Shown: positions 40,954 through 50,625, numbered from the stretch's first letter. The stretch is 55,351 bases of DNA from Gammaproteobacteria bacterium (GCA_030426545.1 JAUHYL010000022.1:1-55351); one strand, 5' to 3'. Program-made: numbers and translations. Notes: generated by a model not told the origin, from the sequence alone.

Positions 40954-42090
40954 ATGTCCACTACCACACCTGTACGCTCCGACGATCTGGACGGCATTAT
41001 TGTCGGGGAAACCGCCATTTCTGATGTCCAGGGCGACAAGGGCCTGCTCAGCTACCGAGGCTTCGATATCAATGAACTGGTCGATGTACCCTTTCTGCAC
41101 GTGGTGTGGATGGTGCTGTTTGGCGAGTGGCCGGCCGAGGCACAGAAAAGCCGACTGAAACAGTTCATGTGCAAGCACACAGAGCTCACCCACGCGGAGA
41201 TCGACCTGCTGAAACACGTGGATCGCGATCTGCACCCCATGCTGATGTTGCAGGGCCTGGTGCCGCTGCTGAAACTACCGGAAGAAATGACCATGGACAT
41301 CGATGAAGACGCCGAACACGGCCTGTTCATCGCCGCCAAGATCACCGGGCTGGTCGCCGCCCACTATCGCCTCAGCCAAAGCAAGGTGATTATGTCGCCG
41401 ACCCCCGGCCGCCTCTTCCACGAAAACTTCCTCAACATGTTCCACGGCAGCTACCCCACACCCGAACAACGCCACATGCTGGATGCAGCCCAGATTCTAC
41501 AGATGGAGCACAGCTACAACGCGGGCACCTTTGCCGGTCGCGTCTGTGCCAGCACCCTGGCGCCTGTTCAGTCGAGCATTTCCGCATCGCTGGGCACACT
41601 GTTCGGCAAACTGCACGGCGGCGCCGATCAGGCCGCGCTGGAAATGGCCATGGAAATCGGTAGCCCGGACAAGGCGGCGGCCTACGTTAAAGAAAGCCTC
41701 GCCAATAAAGTGAAGATCATGGGCATGGGTCATCGCGAGTACAGCGTGGTCGACCCGCGCGCCAAGGTGCTCAAGCCAATGGCGGTGGAACTGTGCCAGG
41801 ACGACGACAGCAAGAAACTGTTGCAGACACTGATTGCCGTTGAAGAGGCCTGCCAAACGGAGTTTGGCGCCAAGGGCAAGGAAATCTGGGCGAATGTTGA
41901 GTTCTATAAGGGCGCGGTATTCCACAGCCTGGGCATCCCGACACACTTCTTTACCGCCATGTTCGCCATGGCCCGGGTTTACGGCTACATCGCTCACTAC
42001 CTGGAGTTCAAGCAGAACAGCCGCCTGATCCGCCCACGGGCGCAGTATGTCGGCCACCCGGTAGGTTCCAGGGATCGCAGCGCGGCCTGA
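40954..42090 (+). CDS. Citrate/2-methylcitrate synthase family protein with Asp-to-Glu change
   Basis: This is a 378-residue citrate-synthase-family enzyme. The active-site histidines are His221 (LHGGAD) and His260 (GMGHREY). The position of the catalytic aspartate (normally NVDFYS) is Glu315 in ANVEFYKG. The family joins acetyl- or propionyl-CoA to oxaloacetate; the change may mark an altered reaction. The control region at 40851-40913 suggests LysR regulation. An intrinsic terminator follows at 42112-42138. Confidence 0.9.
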   Translation: MSTTTPVRSDDLDGIIVGETAISDVQGDKGLLSYRGFDINELVDVPFLHVVWMVLFGEWPAEAQKSRLKQFMCKHTELTHAEIDLLKHVDRDLHPMLMLQGLVPLLKLPEEMTMDIDEDAEHGLFIAAKITGLVAAHYRLSQSKVIMSPTPGRLFHENFLNMFHGSYPTPEQRHMLDAAQILQMEHSYNAGTFAGRVCASTLAPVQSSISASLGTLFGKLHGGADQAALEMAMEIGSPDKAAAYVKESLANKVKIMGMGHREYSVVDPRAKVLKPMAVELCQDDDSKKLLQTLIAVEEACQTEFGAKGKEIWANVEFYKGAVFHSLGIPTHFFTAMFAMARVYGYIAHYLEFKQNSRLIRPRAQYVGHPVGSRDRSAA

Positions 42091-42111
42091 TCCGCACGAT
42101 TGTTTACACGG

Positions 42112-42138
42112 AAAGCAGCCTCTACAGGCTGCTTTTTT
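42112..42138 (+). terminator. Intrinsic terminator after the citrate-synthase-like gene
   Basis: The hairpin AAGCAGCC-TCTACA-GGCTGC is followed by six T, 22 bases after the stop codon; the A run on its left allows some function on the other strand. Confidence 0.92.
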
Positions 42139-42225
42139 CGTTTCAGGGATCGGCGGGTAAATTGCATCCGCCAGTTCTCGCGCGTATAAACATCGGGGTA
42201 ACCACCACGGATCCCACACGCCGCG

Positions 42226-43170
42226 ATGTACAAAACGCTCCTCCTGATTTTCGTCCTCTGCGTGAGCGCCTGCAGCGAGCAGGCCGATAACCAGGCGCTG
42301 GGCACACTGGAGCGGGATCGCATTATCCTCAAGGCCACCGCCGACGAGATCATTGAGTCAGAGCCCGTACCGGAGGGCACCCCCGTCAGCGCGGGAACCG
42401 TGTTGGTGCAACTGAACGACAAACGACAACAGGCCGCAGTGGCGCGCGCCCGTGCAAAAGTTGCCGGCGCAAGGGCAAGGCTGGAGGAACTGACTAACGG
42501 CGCGCGGCCGGAAGACATCGCCGCCGCATCTGCCCGCGTGCAGGGCGCACGCGCCGAGCTGGTGGAGGCGAAGGCCTCGTTCAAACGTGCGCGCGAACTG
42601 CGCCAGCAGCAACTCGCCGCCGAAGCCACTCTGGATAGAGCAACGGCAAAGCGCGACGCGGCGGAAGCGGCGCTGGAGTCAGCTCAGGAAAATCTGCTGC
42701 GCCTGACCAATGGCACTCGGCAGGAACAACTGGACCAGGGCGCCGCCGCGCTGGAAGCCGCGCGCGCTCAGCTGGCCCTGGAAGAACACCGCCTGTCGGA
42801 ACTGACCGTGGTGGCAACGCGGGATGGCTACCTGGACAGCCTGCCCTGGCACGTGGGTGAGCGGGTTTCGCGCGGAGCCACACTGGCGGTGCTGCTCGCC
42901 GACGATACGCCCTATGCGCGTGTCTATGTGCCGGAGCCCTGGCGCGCGGGACTCAGCATCGGTGACAAACGCCTGGTACGGGTTGATGGCGTGGACAAGA
43001 CCTTCACCGGCGAGCTGCGCTGGATAGCGACTGATCCGGCCTTTACGCCCTACTACGCGCTCAATGCCTCCGACCGCGCCCGCCTGGTCTACCTGGCCGA
43101 GTTCAGCCTGCAGGACGGCGCCGGCTTACCCACCGGCGTGCCGGCGCAGGTGCTGCTGGCCGATGACTGA
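42226..43170 (+). CDS. HlyD/YbhG-type periplasmic adaptor lipoprotein
   Basis: This 314-residue protein has a lipoprotein signal (VSAC, Cys16), so it is likely anchored in the inner membrane facing the periplasm. Two biotinyl-lipoyl-like halves flank a long coiled coil (about residues 70-185, rich in A, R, E, Q) as in membrane-fusion proteins. It links an ABC exporter to an outer-membrane channel. The gene overlaps the ATPase gene (8 bases), followed by the permease, giving a YbhGFS-like efflux operon. The substrate is unknown. Confidence 0.9.
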   Translation: MYKTLLLIFVLCVSACSEQADNQALGTLERDRIILKATADEIIESEPVPEGTPVSAGTVLVQLNDKRQQAAVARARAKVAGARARLEELTNGARPEDIAAASARVQGARAELVEAKASFKRARELRQQQLAAEATLDRATAKRDAAEAALESAQENLLRLTNGTRQEQLDQGAAALEAARAQLALEEHRLSELTVVATRDGYLDSLPWHVGERVSRGATLAVLLADDTPYARVYVPEPWRAGLSIGDKRLVRVDGVDKTFTGELRWIATDPAFTPYYALNASDRARLVYLAEFSLQDGAGLPTGVPAQVLLADD

Positions 43171-44089
43171 CAGTGCCATTACCGCGCGCGGTCTGACGCG
43201 GCGGTTCGGCGACGTTGTAGCGGTTAACAATGTAGACCTGTCCATTCCCGAGGGACAGATCTACGGTTTCCTCGGCCCCAACGGCTCCGGCAAGACAACA
43301 ACCATTCGCATGTTGTGCGGCCTGCTGACGCCCAGCGAGGGCGATGTCTCCGTGCTCGGTATGGACATCCCGACCGAGGCTGAGGCGTTGCGTCATCGCA
43401 TCGGCTACATGACGCAGAAATTTTCGCTGTACGACGATCTTACGGTGGAGGAGAACATGGCTTTCATCTGCCGTGTTTACGGTTTGTCCCGCTCCCTGGC
43501 AGCCGAGCGAATCCGCTCCCGGCTCGATCGCTATGGCCTCAGCGCACTGCGCGAGCGGCGCGCCGCCGCCATGAGCGGTGGACAGCGTCAGCGCCTGGCA
43601 CTCGCGACAGCGACGCTGCACGAGCCGGATCTGCTTTTTCTGGACGAGCCAACCTCCGCCGTGGATCCGGAGAATCGCCGCGACTTTTGGGAGAAGCTGT
43701 TCGACCTGGTGGAAGACGGTTCCACTATTCTTGTCTCCACGCACTACATGGACGAGGCGGAACGCTGCCACCAACTGGCGATACTGGAAACCGGCACCCT
43801 GTGCAAACAGGGCAGCCCCGCGGAGCTGATGGCGGAGCTGGCCGGTAGAGTGGTCGAGATTCAGGGCCAGGGATTGCGCGACATCAAGGCGCGCGTGCTG
43901 GCGCTGCCCGGCGTACGCTCTGCGGCGCAACAGGGCCTGCACCTGAGAGTGTTGCTCAGTGACAATCACGACGACCCGGTCGCATTCCTGCGCGCGGGTC
44001 TGAGCAATCCCGAGCTGGGTTTTCAGTCCGCCAGGGCCAGCCTTGAGGATGTGTTTGTGGCATTCACCAACGGCAGCGGCGAACGATGA
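43163..44089 (+). CDS. ABC-2 type exporter ATPase (YbhF-like)
   Basis: This is a 308-residue ATPase. Walker A GPNGSGKT (about residues 34-41), the Q-loop YMTQKFSLYDDLT, the signature MSGGQRQRL and Walker B LLFLDEPTSAVDP are intact, as is the H-loop STHYMD. A C-terminal DUF4162-like extension is present. Only a single nucleotide-binding domain is encoded, whereas YbhF has two. ATG 43163 overlaps the adaptor stop codon. It powers the permease encoded at 44086. Confidence 0.94.
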   Translation: MTDSAITARGLTRRFGDVVAVNNVDLSIPEGQIYGFLGPNGSGKTTTIRMLCGLLTPSEGDVSVLGMDIPTEAEALRHRIGYMTQKFSLYDDLTVEENMAFICRVYGLSRSLAAERIRSRLDRYGLSALRERRAAAMSGGQRQRLALATATLHEPDLLFLDEPTSAVDPENRRDFWEKLFDLVEDGSTILVSTHYMDEAERCHQLAILETGTLCKQGSPAELMAELAGRVVEIQGQGLRDIKARVLALPGVRSAAQQGLHLRVLLSDNHDDPVAFLRAGLSNPELGFQSARASLEDVFVAFTNGSGER

Positions 44090-45192
44090 GCGCGTTGCAG
44101 CGCATCGGCGCCATCGCCGACAAGGAATTCCGTCAGCTCAGCCGCGATCGCATCACGTTCGGTATGGTCGTGATGATCCCGCTGATCTACCTGCTGTTAT
44201 TCGGCTACGCCATCAACCCCATGGTGCGTGGCGTGCCCGTTGGCATTGTTGATCTCAGCGGCAGCGCAGCGGTGCGCGGCATCGTGGAACAGGTGCGCGT
44301 TACACAGGTAGTGGACATCGTCACCAGTTACGACACACCCGCCGAAGCCGAGGAGGCGCTGGTGGCGGGTGATGTTCGCGCCGTGCTTATTTTTCCATCC
44401 GATCTCACCCAGCGACTCGCCGGCGGTGAATCCGTGGGCCAGTGGCTGGTGGATGGCTCCGACACGTCAATCGGCAATGCCCTGCTGGGGCTGCGCGACA
44501 TGCCGCTACAGGTCGAAGCGGGGGCGCCGCGCGGCGCCTACCGCGAGAGTGAGTCCAGCTTCGAGGTCGCACTGTTCTTCAACCCCGAACGCCGTTCCGC
44601 TGTGAATATCATCCCGGGGCTCGCGGCCATTACGCTCTCCATGACCATGGTGCTGTTCACCTCTATTGCGCTGGTGCGAGAGCGCGAGCGCGGCAATCTG
44701 GAACTGCTGATCACCACGCCCATTCACCCGCTGGAGCTGATGGTGGGTAAGTTGTTGCCCTACGTGCTGGCGGGGTTTATACAACTGGGCATCATTCTGG
44801 GCCTTGGCAGCATCGTATTCAGCGTGCCCTTCCAGGGTGCCTATCTCCAGTTGGCGATTATCACGCTGGTCTTCATCAGTGCCAACCTCACCCTCGGCCT
44901 GCTTATTTCCACCGTGGCGCAAACCCAGATGCAGGCCATGCAACTGACCATGTTCATTCTCATACCGTCGATTCTGTTAAGCGGCTTCATGTTCCCCTAC
45001 GAGGCGATGCCTGTCACAGCCCAGTACATCGCAGAGGCACTGCCTGCCACTCATTTCATGCGCCTCATACGTGGCGTCTACCTGCGCGGCGCCGACGCGC
45101 AGCAACTGGCAAGCGATATCACCTGGCTGCTGGTCTTCACCCTGATCATGCTGGCAATTGCCACCAAGCGTTTCACCAAAACGCTGGACTGA
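44086..45192 (+). CDS. ABC-2 type exporter permease (YbhS/YbhR-like)
   Basis: This 368-residue permease has one N-terminal span (GMVVMIPLIYLLLFGYAINP), a large periplasmic domain (about residues 45-175) and five or six C-terminal spans, with RERERGNLELLITTPIHPLELMVGK as the coupling loop. This is the ABC-2 layout. Only one permease gene is present, so the exporter probably uses a homodimer, unlike the YbhR/YbhS pair. It overlaps the ATPase gene by 4 bases. Confidence 0.93.
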   Translation: MSALQRIGAIADKEFRQLSRDRITFGMVVMIPLIYLLLFGYAINPMVRGVPVGIVDLSGSAAVRGIVEQVRVTQVVDIVTSYDTPAEAEEALVAGDVRAVLIFPSDLTQRLAGGESVGQWLVDGSDTSIGNALLGLRDMPLQVEAGAPRGAYRESESSFEVALFFNPERRSAVNIIPGLAAITLSMTMVLFTSIALVRERERGNLELLITTPIHPLELMVGKLLPYVLAGFIQLGIILGLGSIVFSVPFQGAYLQLAIITLVFISANLTLGLLISTVAQTQMQAMQLTMFILIPSILLSGFMFPYEAMPVTAQYIAEALPATHFMRLIRGVYLRGADAQQLASDITWLLVFTLIMLAIATKRFTKTLD

Positions 45193-45276
45193 AGGGCCAA
45201 ATTTGCTCAGGACGCTGGCCCGCGTCGCGGCGTTTACGGTACAGTACACCCGCAGTTTCGCAGGGAGTCAGCGGCA

Positions 45277-46920
45277 ATTACTTCGTTAAAATCTTTCTAC
45301 AGGACACTATTCGCAGCGTTGTTCACGCTGTTGCTGCTGGCCTGTGGCGCGGGTGAATCCAACGTGGAACGCGGCAATCGTGAGGGCGTTCTCCACTTCG
45401 GCAATGGCGCCGAGCCCCAGGGGCTTGATCCACACGTTGTGACCGGGGTACCCGAAAACAAGATTGTGCGTGCACTGTTCGAAGGTCTGGCGGTAAAAAA
45501 CCCCTACACGCTGGAGCCGGAACCCGGGGTCGCCCAAAGCTGGGAGATCAGCGACGACGGCCTGACTGTCACCTTCCACCTCAACCCCGAAGCACGCTGG
45601 TCAAACGGCGATCCGGTCACCGCCGGGGACTACGTGTGGTCCTGGCGGCGCGCCCTGCACCCCACCATGGGTAACCAGAATGCCTACATGCTGTACCCGG
45701 TCAACAATGCGGAGGCGTTCGCCACGGGCAAACTGGAAGATTTCAGCAAAGTTGGCGTGAAGGCCCTGGATGAACGCACCCTGCAGGTAACGCTAAAGGC
45801 ACCCACTCCCTACTTCATTCAACTGATGGATCATTACAGCACCTTCGCCGTGCACAGGCCGACGATAGAAAGGTTTGGCGCCGCGACAGACCGCTTTACA
45901 CCCTGGACGCGGGTAGAGAACATCGTCGGCAACGGGCCGTTTGTATTGAAGGAGTGGAAACTCAACCGCCGCATCAGGGTCGAGAAAAGTACAACCTACT
46001 GGGACAGGGACAACGTAAAACTCAACGGCGTTGTTTATTACCCGACGGAAAATACCTCCACGGAAGAGCGCATGTTCCGCGTTGGTCAGTTGCACTACAC
46101 GCAGACCGTACCCCTGGACAAGATGCCCGTATACCGTGAGCGCGGCGACTCTCGCTATGTCAACTCACCTTATCTGGGCACTTACTATTACCTGCTGAAC
46201 ACGGGCGTAGCGCCGCTGAACGACCGCCGCGTGCGCTGGGCGCTTTCACTGGCGGCGGATCGTCAGAAGCTGATGGATTCGGTGATGTACGGCGTTAACG
46301 TTCCCGCTTACAGCATCACGCCACCGAATACGCTGGGTTACTATCCACCGAAGCTGATTGATCACGATGTGGAACGCGCGCGCCAGTTGCTGGCAGAAGC
46401 GGGTTTCCCCAACGGCGAGGGCTGGCCGGGTGTGGACCTGGTCTACAACACGCATGAAGCCCATCGAAAAATTGCCGTCGCCCTGCAGCAGATGTGGAAG
46501 GACGCACTGAATATTGAAGTCACGCTGAGCAATCAGGAGTGGAAGGTTTATCTCAACTCCGTAGATAACATGGATTTCCAGATTGCGCGACGCGGCTGGA
46601 TAGGTGACTACGTGGACGCCAACAGCTTCCTCGATATGTTCGTCTGCGATGGCGGTAACAACAGCACAGGATTCTGTGACGCCAAGTACGACGAGATGAT
46701 TCTGCGCGAGGCGCCGCGCGCCAAGAGTCGTGAAGAGCGTTACCGCATTTTCCATGAGGCAGAGACCAGGCTTATGGAACAGATGCCGATCATTCCCATC
46801 TATACCTACACCAGCAATCACCTGGTACACCCCAGTGTTAAAGGACTGCCACCCAACTTAATGGATTCACTGAACCTGAAATATGTCTGGCTGGACGCGA
46901 GTGCGGAGGCCGGCCCCTGA
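45277..46920 (+). CDS. oppA: Oligopeptide ABC transporter substrate-binding lipoprotein (OppA-like)
   Basis: This is a periplasmic binding protein of ~547 residues. It has SBP_bac_5 landmarks: EPQGLDPHVVTG, LVEGL-type ALFEGL, AQSWEISDDGLTVTFHL and GNGPFVLKEW. A lipobox LLAC follows a normal signal peptide. No ATG, GTG or TTG lies in frame between the preceding stop (45190) and TTG 45319; a TTG start would give a signal peptide without positive charge. ATT 45277 has GGGAG 9 bases before it and restores the K/R-rich n-region, so an unusual ATT start is likely. It heads an oppABC-DF operon. Confidence 0.88.
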   Translation: MTSLKSFYRTLFAALFTLLLLACGAGESNVERGNREGVLHFGNGAEPQGLDPHVVTGVPENKIVRALFEGLAVKNPYTLEPEPGVAQSWEISDDGLTVTFHLNPEARWSNGDPVTAGDYVWSWRRALHPTMGNQNAYMLYPVNNAEAFATGKLEDFSKVGVKALDERTLQVTLKAPTPYFIQLMDHYSTFAVHRPTIERFGAATDRFTPWTRVENIVGNGPFVLKEWKLNRRIRVEKSTTYWDRDNVKLNGVVYYPTENTSTEERMFRVGQLHYTQTVPLDKMPVYRERGDSRYVNSPYLGTYYYLLNTGVAPLNDRRVRWALSLAADRQKLMDSVMYGVNVPAYSITPPNTLGYYPPKLIDHDVERARQLLAEAGFPNGEGWPGVDLVYNTHEAHRKIAVALQQMWKDALNIEVTLSNQEWKVYLNSVDNMDFQIARRGWIGDYVDANSFLDMFVCDGGNNSTGFCDAKYDEMILREAPRAKSREERYRIFHEAETRLMEQMPIIPIYTYTSNHLVHPSVKGLPPNLMDSLNLKYVWLDASAEAGP

Positions 46921-47852
46921 TGTGGCGCTTTGTTGGCATCCGCCTGCTGCAGGCTATACCGGTTATCCTCGCCGTCATTACCGTGACATTTTTCCTGGTG
47001 CGCGTTGCGCCCGGCGGCCCGTTTGATGGCGAGAAAGCCGTCGTCCCGGAAGTAAAAGCCGCGCTCGAAGCGCAATACCGGCTGGATCTGCCACTCTGGC
47101 AGCAGTACACGGCCTACCTGGGTGACCTGGCGCAGGGTGACCTGGGCCCGTCGTTCAAGTACCCGGGGCGCAGTGTGAACGAACTGATCGCCTCCGGTTT
47201 GCCCATCACGGCTGAGTTGGGATTTTACGCACTGCTGATCGCGGTATTGATTGGCGGCCTCGCCGGCGTCATCGCCTCGCTCAAACCCAATACCGCGCAG
47301 GATTACATCCCGATGTCTGCCGCGATGATCGGAATCTGCATGCCTTCGTTTCTCCTGGGGCCCATCCTGCTGCTGGTGTTCGGTATCTACCTGGAGTGGC
47401 TGCCAGTGTCCGGCTGGGGTGATCTTCCGGGCGACAAGATTCTGCCCGCAATCACGCTGGGCTCCACCTATGCTGCCTACGTTGCGCGCCTGAGCCGCGC
47501 CGGCATGCTGGAAGTATTGTCGCAGGATTACATTCGCACCGCCCGCGCCAAGGGCCTGCCGGAATGGCAGGTGGTTGTACGCCACGCCTTGCGCGGCGGC
47601 ATGATGCCAGTGGTAGCGTTTCTCGGACCGGCGTTTGCGGGCGTACTGTCCGGCTCCTTTGTGGTGGAAACCATTTTTGGCATACCGGGCCTGGGGCGCT
47701 TTTACGTGCAGGCCGCCTTCAATCGCGACTACACCATGATCCTGGGCACCACCGTTTTTCTTTCCACGCTGATCGTGCTGTTCAACCTGCTGTCGGACAT
47801 ACTCGCCGCGTGGATGAATCCCAGATTGCGCCAGCAATTCAGCAAGGGTTGA
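46920..47852 (+). CDS. oppB: Oligopeptide ABC transporter permease (OppB-like)
   Basis: This 310-residue inner-membrane permease has the OppB start MWRFVGIRLLQAIPVILAVITVTFFLVRVAPGGPFD and about six spans. The cytoplasmic EAA loop (EVLSQDYIRTARAKGLPEWQVVVRHAL) is intact and docks to the ATPase. The start codon overlaps the oppA-like stop codon by one base. It pairs with the permease encoded at 47862. Confidence 0.95.
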   Translation: MWRFVGIRLLQAIPVILAVITVTFFLVRVAPGGPFDGEKAVVPEVKAALEAQYRLDLPLWQQYTAYLGDLAQGDLGPSFKYPGRSVNELIASGLPITAELGFYALLIAVLIGGLAGVIASLKPNTAQDYIPMSAAMIGICMPSFLLGPILLLVFGIYLEWLPVSGWGDLPGDKILPAITLGSTYAAYVARLSRAGMLEVLSQDYIRTARAKGLPEWQVVVRHALRGGMMPVVAFLGPAFAGVLSGSFVVETIFGIPGLGRFYVQAAFNRDYTMILGTTVFLSTLIVLFNLLSDILAAWMNPRLRQQFSKG

Positions 47853-47861
47853 GGTAAACCA

Positions 47862-48752
47862 GTGCATAGCGAATCCGCTCTCACAGAATTGCAGCAGGCA
47901 GAGCCAGGCTCGTCCCTGTGGCGCGATGCCTGGCAACGCCTGAGGCAGAACAAGCTCGCGGTGTTCGGCCTGTGCCTGCTGACGCTGTTTATCGTTATTG
48001 CCCTGCTCACTCCCTGGATCGCTCCCTACGACTACGCGTCACAGAACCTCGATCTGGGCGCATCACCGCCCTCCGCCGCACACTGGTTGGGTACGGACGT
48101 ATTCGGCCGCGACCTGCTGACGCAGATCATGTACGGTGGCCGCGTGTCCCTGGCGGTGGGCTTTATCGCGACCAGTGTCGCCCTGCTGATCGGGGTAACC
48201 TGGGGCGCAATTGCGGGCTTCGTGGGCGGTCGCGTGGATGCCGTAATGATGCGCATGGTGGATATTCTGTACGCGCTGCCGTTCATGATTTTTATAGTGC
48301 TGCTGATGGTCGTCTTCGGTCGCAACCTGTTGTTACTGTTTCTCGCCATCGGCGCCGTGGAATGGTTAACCATGGCGCGCATCATGCGCGGGCAGGTGCA
48401 GACACTCAGGCAACAGGAGTTTGTTGAAGCGGCAGTGTCCATCGGTCTCTCGCCCGGCACCATCATTCGCCGCCACCTCGTGCCAAATGCGCTGGGCCCG
48501 ATCATTGTCTACACCACGCTCACCATTCCCAGCGTCATGCTGCTGGAAGCCTTTTTGAGCTTCCTGGGGCTGGGCATACAGCCGCCACAAACATCCTGGG
48601 GCCTGCTGATTTCTTACGGCGCGGAAACCATGGAAGAGTATCCCTGGCTGCTACTCTTTCCTGGGTTGGCGCTGACGCTGACGCTGTTCTCACTCAATTT
48701 CCTCGGTGACGGACTGCGCGATGCCCTCGACGTGCGCAGCGCCAGGGATTGA
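47862..48752 (+). CDS. oppC: Oligopeptide ABC transporter permease (OppC-like)
   Basis: This 296-residue permease has an OppC-type N-terminal tail and first span (LRQNKLAVFGLCLLTLFIVIALL), HWLGTDVFGRDLLTQIMYGGRVSLAVG and the EAA loop (QEFVEAAVSIGLSPGTIIRRHLVPN). It starts with GTG, 5 bases after GAGGT. It lies 9 bases after the OppB gene and 3 bases before the ATPase gene. Confidence 0.95.
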   Translation: MHSESALTELQQAEPGSSLWRDAWQRLRQNKLAVFGLCLLTLFIVIALLTPWIAPYDYASQNLDLGASPPSAAHWLGTDVFGRDLLTQIMYGGRVSLAVGFIATSVALLIGVTWGAIAGFVGGRVDAVMMRMVDILYALPFMIFIVLLMVVFGRNLLLLFLAIGAVEWLTMARIMRGQVQTLRQQEFVEAAVSIGLSPGTIIRRHLVPNALGPIIVYTTLTIPSVMLLEAFLSFLGLGIQPPQTSWGLLISYGAETMEEYPWLLLFPGLALTLTLFSLNFLGDGLRDALDVRSARD

Positions 48753-48755
48753 TCG

Positions 48756-50333
48756 ATGCTGACCGTCGAAAACCTCAGCGTCAGTTTTGTCACCCGCATG
48801 GGAACCACGCAGGCCGTGGACGATGTCAGCTTCAACGTTAAGTCGGGTGAGATCACCGCCATCATCGGCGAATCTGGCTCGGGTAAATCGGTGGCCTGCT
48901 ACAGCCTGCTCGGACTGGTGCCACAGCCGCCTGGGCGCATCGATAGCGGCCGTGCACTGTTCGAGGGAACAGACCTGCTGCAACTGGGCGAATCCGACCT
49001 ACGCAAAATCCGCGGGCGCGATATCGCGATGGTGTTTCAGGATCCGATGACCTGCCTGAACCCCTACATGACCATCGGCAAACAACTGATGGAGCCGCTA
49101 CGGCTACACGGCAAAGTGTCCCACGCCGACGCCCGGCATCGCGCGCTGGAACTATTGCAAGAAGTCGGTATACGCGACCCGGGTAGCACCTTCGATAACT
49201 TTCCACACCAGTTTTCAGGTGGCATGCGCCAGCGGGTAATGGTCGCCATGGCGCTGATCAACGAACCGAAACTGTTGATTGCCGACGAGCCCACCACCGC
49301 GCTGGATGTCACCATACAGGCCCAGATACTGAAACTGCTGGCGGAACTGCAGCAGCGCCGCAATATCGGGATCATTTTCATCAGTCACGATTTATCGGTC
49401 GTTGCCGACATCGCTGACCAGATCGTGGTGATGGAACAGGGGCGCGTGGTAGAGCACGGCAACCGCGAAGCAATTTTCGAGAATGCCAGCCATCCCTATA
49501 CACGCAAACTGCTGTCGGCCATTCCAACCGGCGCCAACCCGCACACGGTTGAGGGCGGCGACACCCTCATCCGCGTACAGAACCTGCACACGTGGTTTAC
49601 AGAAAACCGCGAGACAGTAAAAGCCGTGGACGATGTGTCGTTTGAAATTCGTCGCGGCGAAGTACTTGGTTTGGTAGGCGAGTCAGGTAGCGGTAAGTCG
49701 ACAATCGGCCGATCAATCCTGCGCCTGGTGCCTGTCACCTCTGGCACCGTCAGTTTCGATGGCACCAACTTGACGGCGCTGTCGCGTTCGGCCATGACCT
49801 CGATGCGTCAGCGCATGCAGATTATTTTTCAGGACCCCTTTGCCTCTCTGAACCCGCGCATGACAATTTTCGATACGCTGGCAGAGCCACTGCTGTTGCA
49901 CGGCATTGAAAATCGCCGCTCGGTAGCGCAGGCCGTGCTGCAGCTAATGGATAAAGTCGGTCTGGCGCGCCAGTTTGCACGCAAGTACCCGCATGAATTT
50001 TCTGGCGGACAACGCCAGCGTATTGCTATCGGCCGCGCACTGGCAACTCGACCGGAGTTTGTTGTCGCCGACGAGCCGGTGTCGGCACTGGATGTCACCA
50101 TACAGGCGCAAATTCTGGAACTGCTGCATGAGTTGGGCCGAGAGGAAGGGCTGACCATGCTGTTTATTTCACATGATCTCGCCGTGGTTCGGCAGGTTGC
50201 CGATCGTATTATCGTGTTGCACGAGGGAAAGATCGTAGAACAGGCACAAGCCGAAACACTTTTCCAGCAGCCACAGGAAAGCTATACACAGCAGTTGTTG
50301 AAATCGATACCGGGACGTTCGATCAGGACGTGA
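48756..50333 (+). CDS. Fused double ATPase of oligopeptide ABC transporter (OppD-OppF-like)
   Basis: This is a 525-residue protein with two ABC domains in one chain. Domain 1 has Walker A GESGSGKS (38-45), signature FSGGMRQR and Walker B LLIADEP. Domain 2 has Walker A GESGSGKS (about 306-313), signature FSGGQRQR and FVVADEP. This replaces separate OppD and OppF proteins. The oligopeptide-type C-terminal cysteine cluster seen in OppD/F is not obvious. It is followed by a GC hairpin at 50341-50357. Confidence 0.94.
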   Translation: MLTVENLSVSFVTRMGTTQAVDDVSFNVKSGEITAIIGESGSGKSVACYSLLGLVPQPPGRIDSGRALFEGTDLLQLGESDLRKIRGRDIAMVFQDPMTCLNPYMTIGKQLMEPLRLHGKVSHADARHRALELLQEVGIRDPGSTFDNFPHQFSGGMRQRVMVAMALINEPKLLIADEPTTALDVTIQAQILKLLAELQQRRNIGIIFISHDLSVVADIADQIVVMEQGRVVEHGNREAIFENASHPYTRKLLSAIPTGANPHTVEGGDTLIRVQNLHTWFTENRETVKAVDDVSFEIRRGEVLGLVGESGSGKSTIGRSILRLVPVTSGTVSFDGTNLTALSRSAMTSMRQRMQIIFQDPFASLNPRMTIFDTLAEPLLLHGIENRRSVAQAVLQLMDKVGLARQFARKYPHEFSGGQRQRIAIGRALATRPEFVVADEPVSALDVTIQAQILELLHELGREEGLTMLFISHDLAVVRQVADRIIVLHEGKIVEQAQAETLFQQPQESYTQQLLKSIPGRSIRT

Positions 50334-50340
50334 GCAGCGC

Positions 50341-50357
50341 GTGCCCTCATAGGGCAC
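50341..50357. terminator. Hairpin after the opp operon, weak terminator
   Basis: A 7-bp stem GTGCCCT/AGGGCAC around CAT lies 8 bases past the last opp stop codon. There is no T run, so it may be an RNA 3'-end structure rather than an intrinsic terminator. Confidence 0.4.
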
Positions 50358-50418
50358 ACCCTGCCTGCTAAACAGCGAGAACTCTATAGTGAGGTGGGCG
50401 ACTTAGCGGCAGGCGCCG

Positions 50419-50625
50419 TCAGACTACTTCACTGCGGGGCTGTGTCAGCTCCATTCCGGATTCGACCGCCCGAATGTAAGCCTCAAGTTGCGTGCAGGCC
50501 TCAAGTTTGTCCGCGAAGGGGCCAACATCACCCCCCTGGCGCGTCTTGAAAAACCACAGTCCGTTTTTCTGGTACATCCGACCTGAACGTGTGCCCGCGT
50601 ATTTATTTGAATCATCGCTTCGCAT
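50419..50625 (-). CDS. Small DUF6316-like protein
   Basis: This 68-residue protein contains WFFKTRQGGDVGPFADKLEACTQLEAYI, the tryptophan-rich core seen in small DUF6316 proteins of marine gammaproteobacteria. No function is known. It stands alone between the opp operon and a thioesterase-like gene, with no clear partner. The family call is from pattern memory. Confidence 0.7.
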   Translation of the reverse strand: MRSDDSNKYAGTRSGRMYQKNGLWFFKTRQGGDVGPFADKLEACTQLEAYIRAVESGMELTQPRSEVV

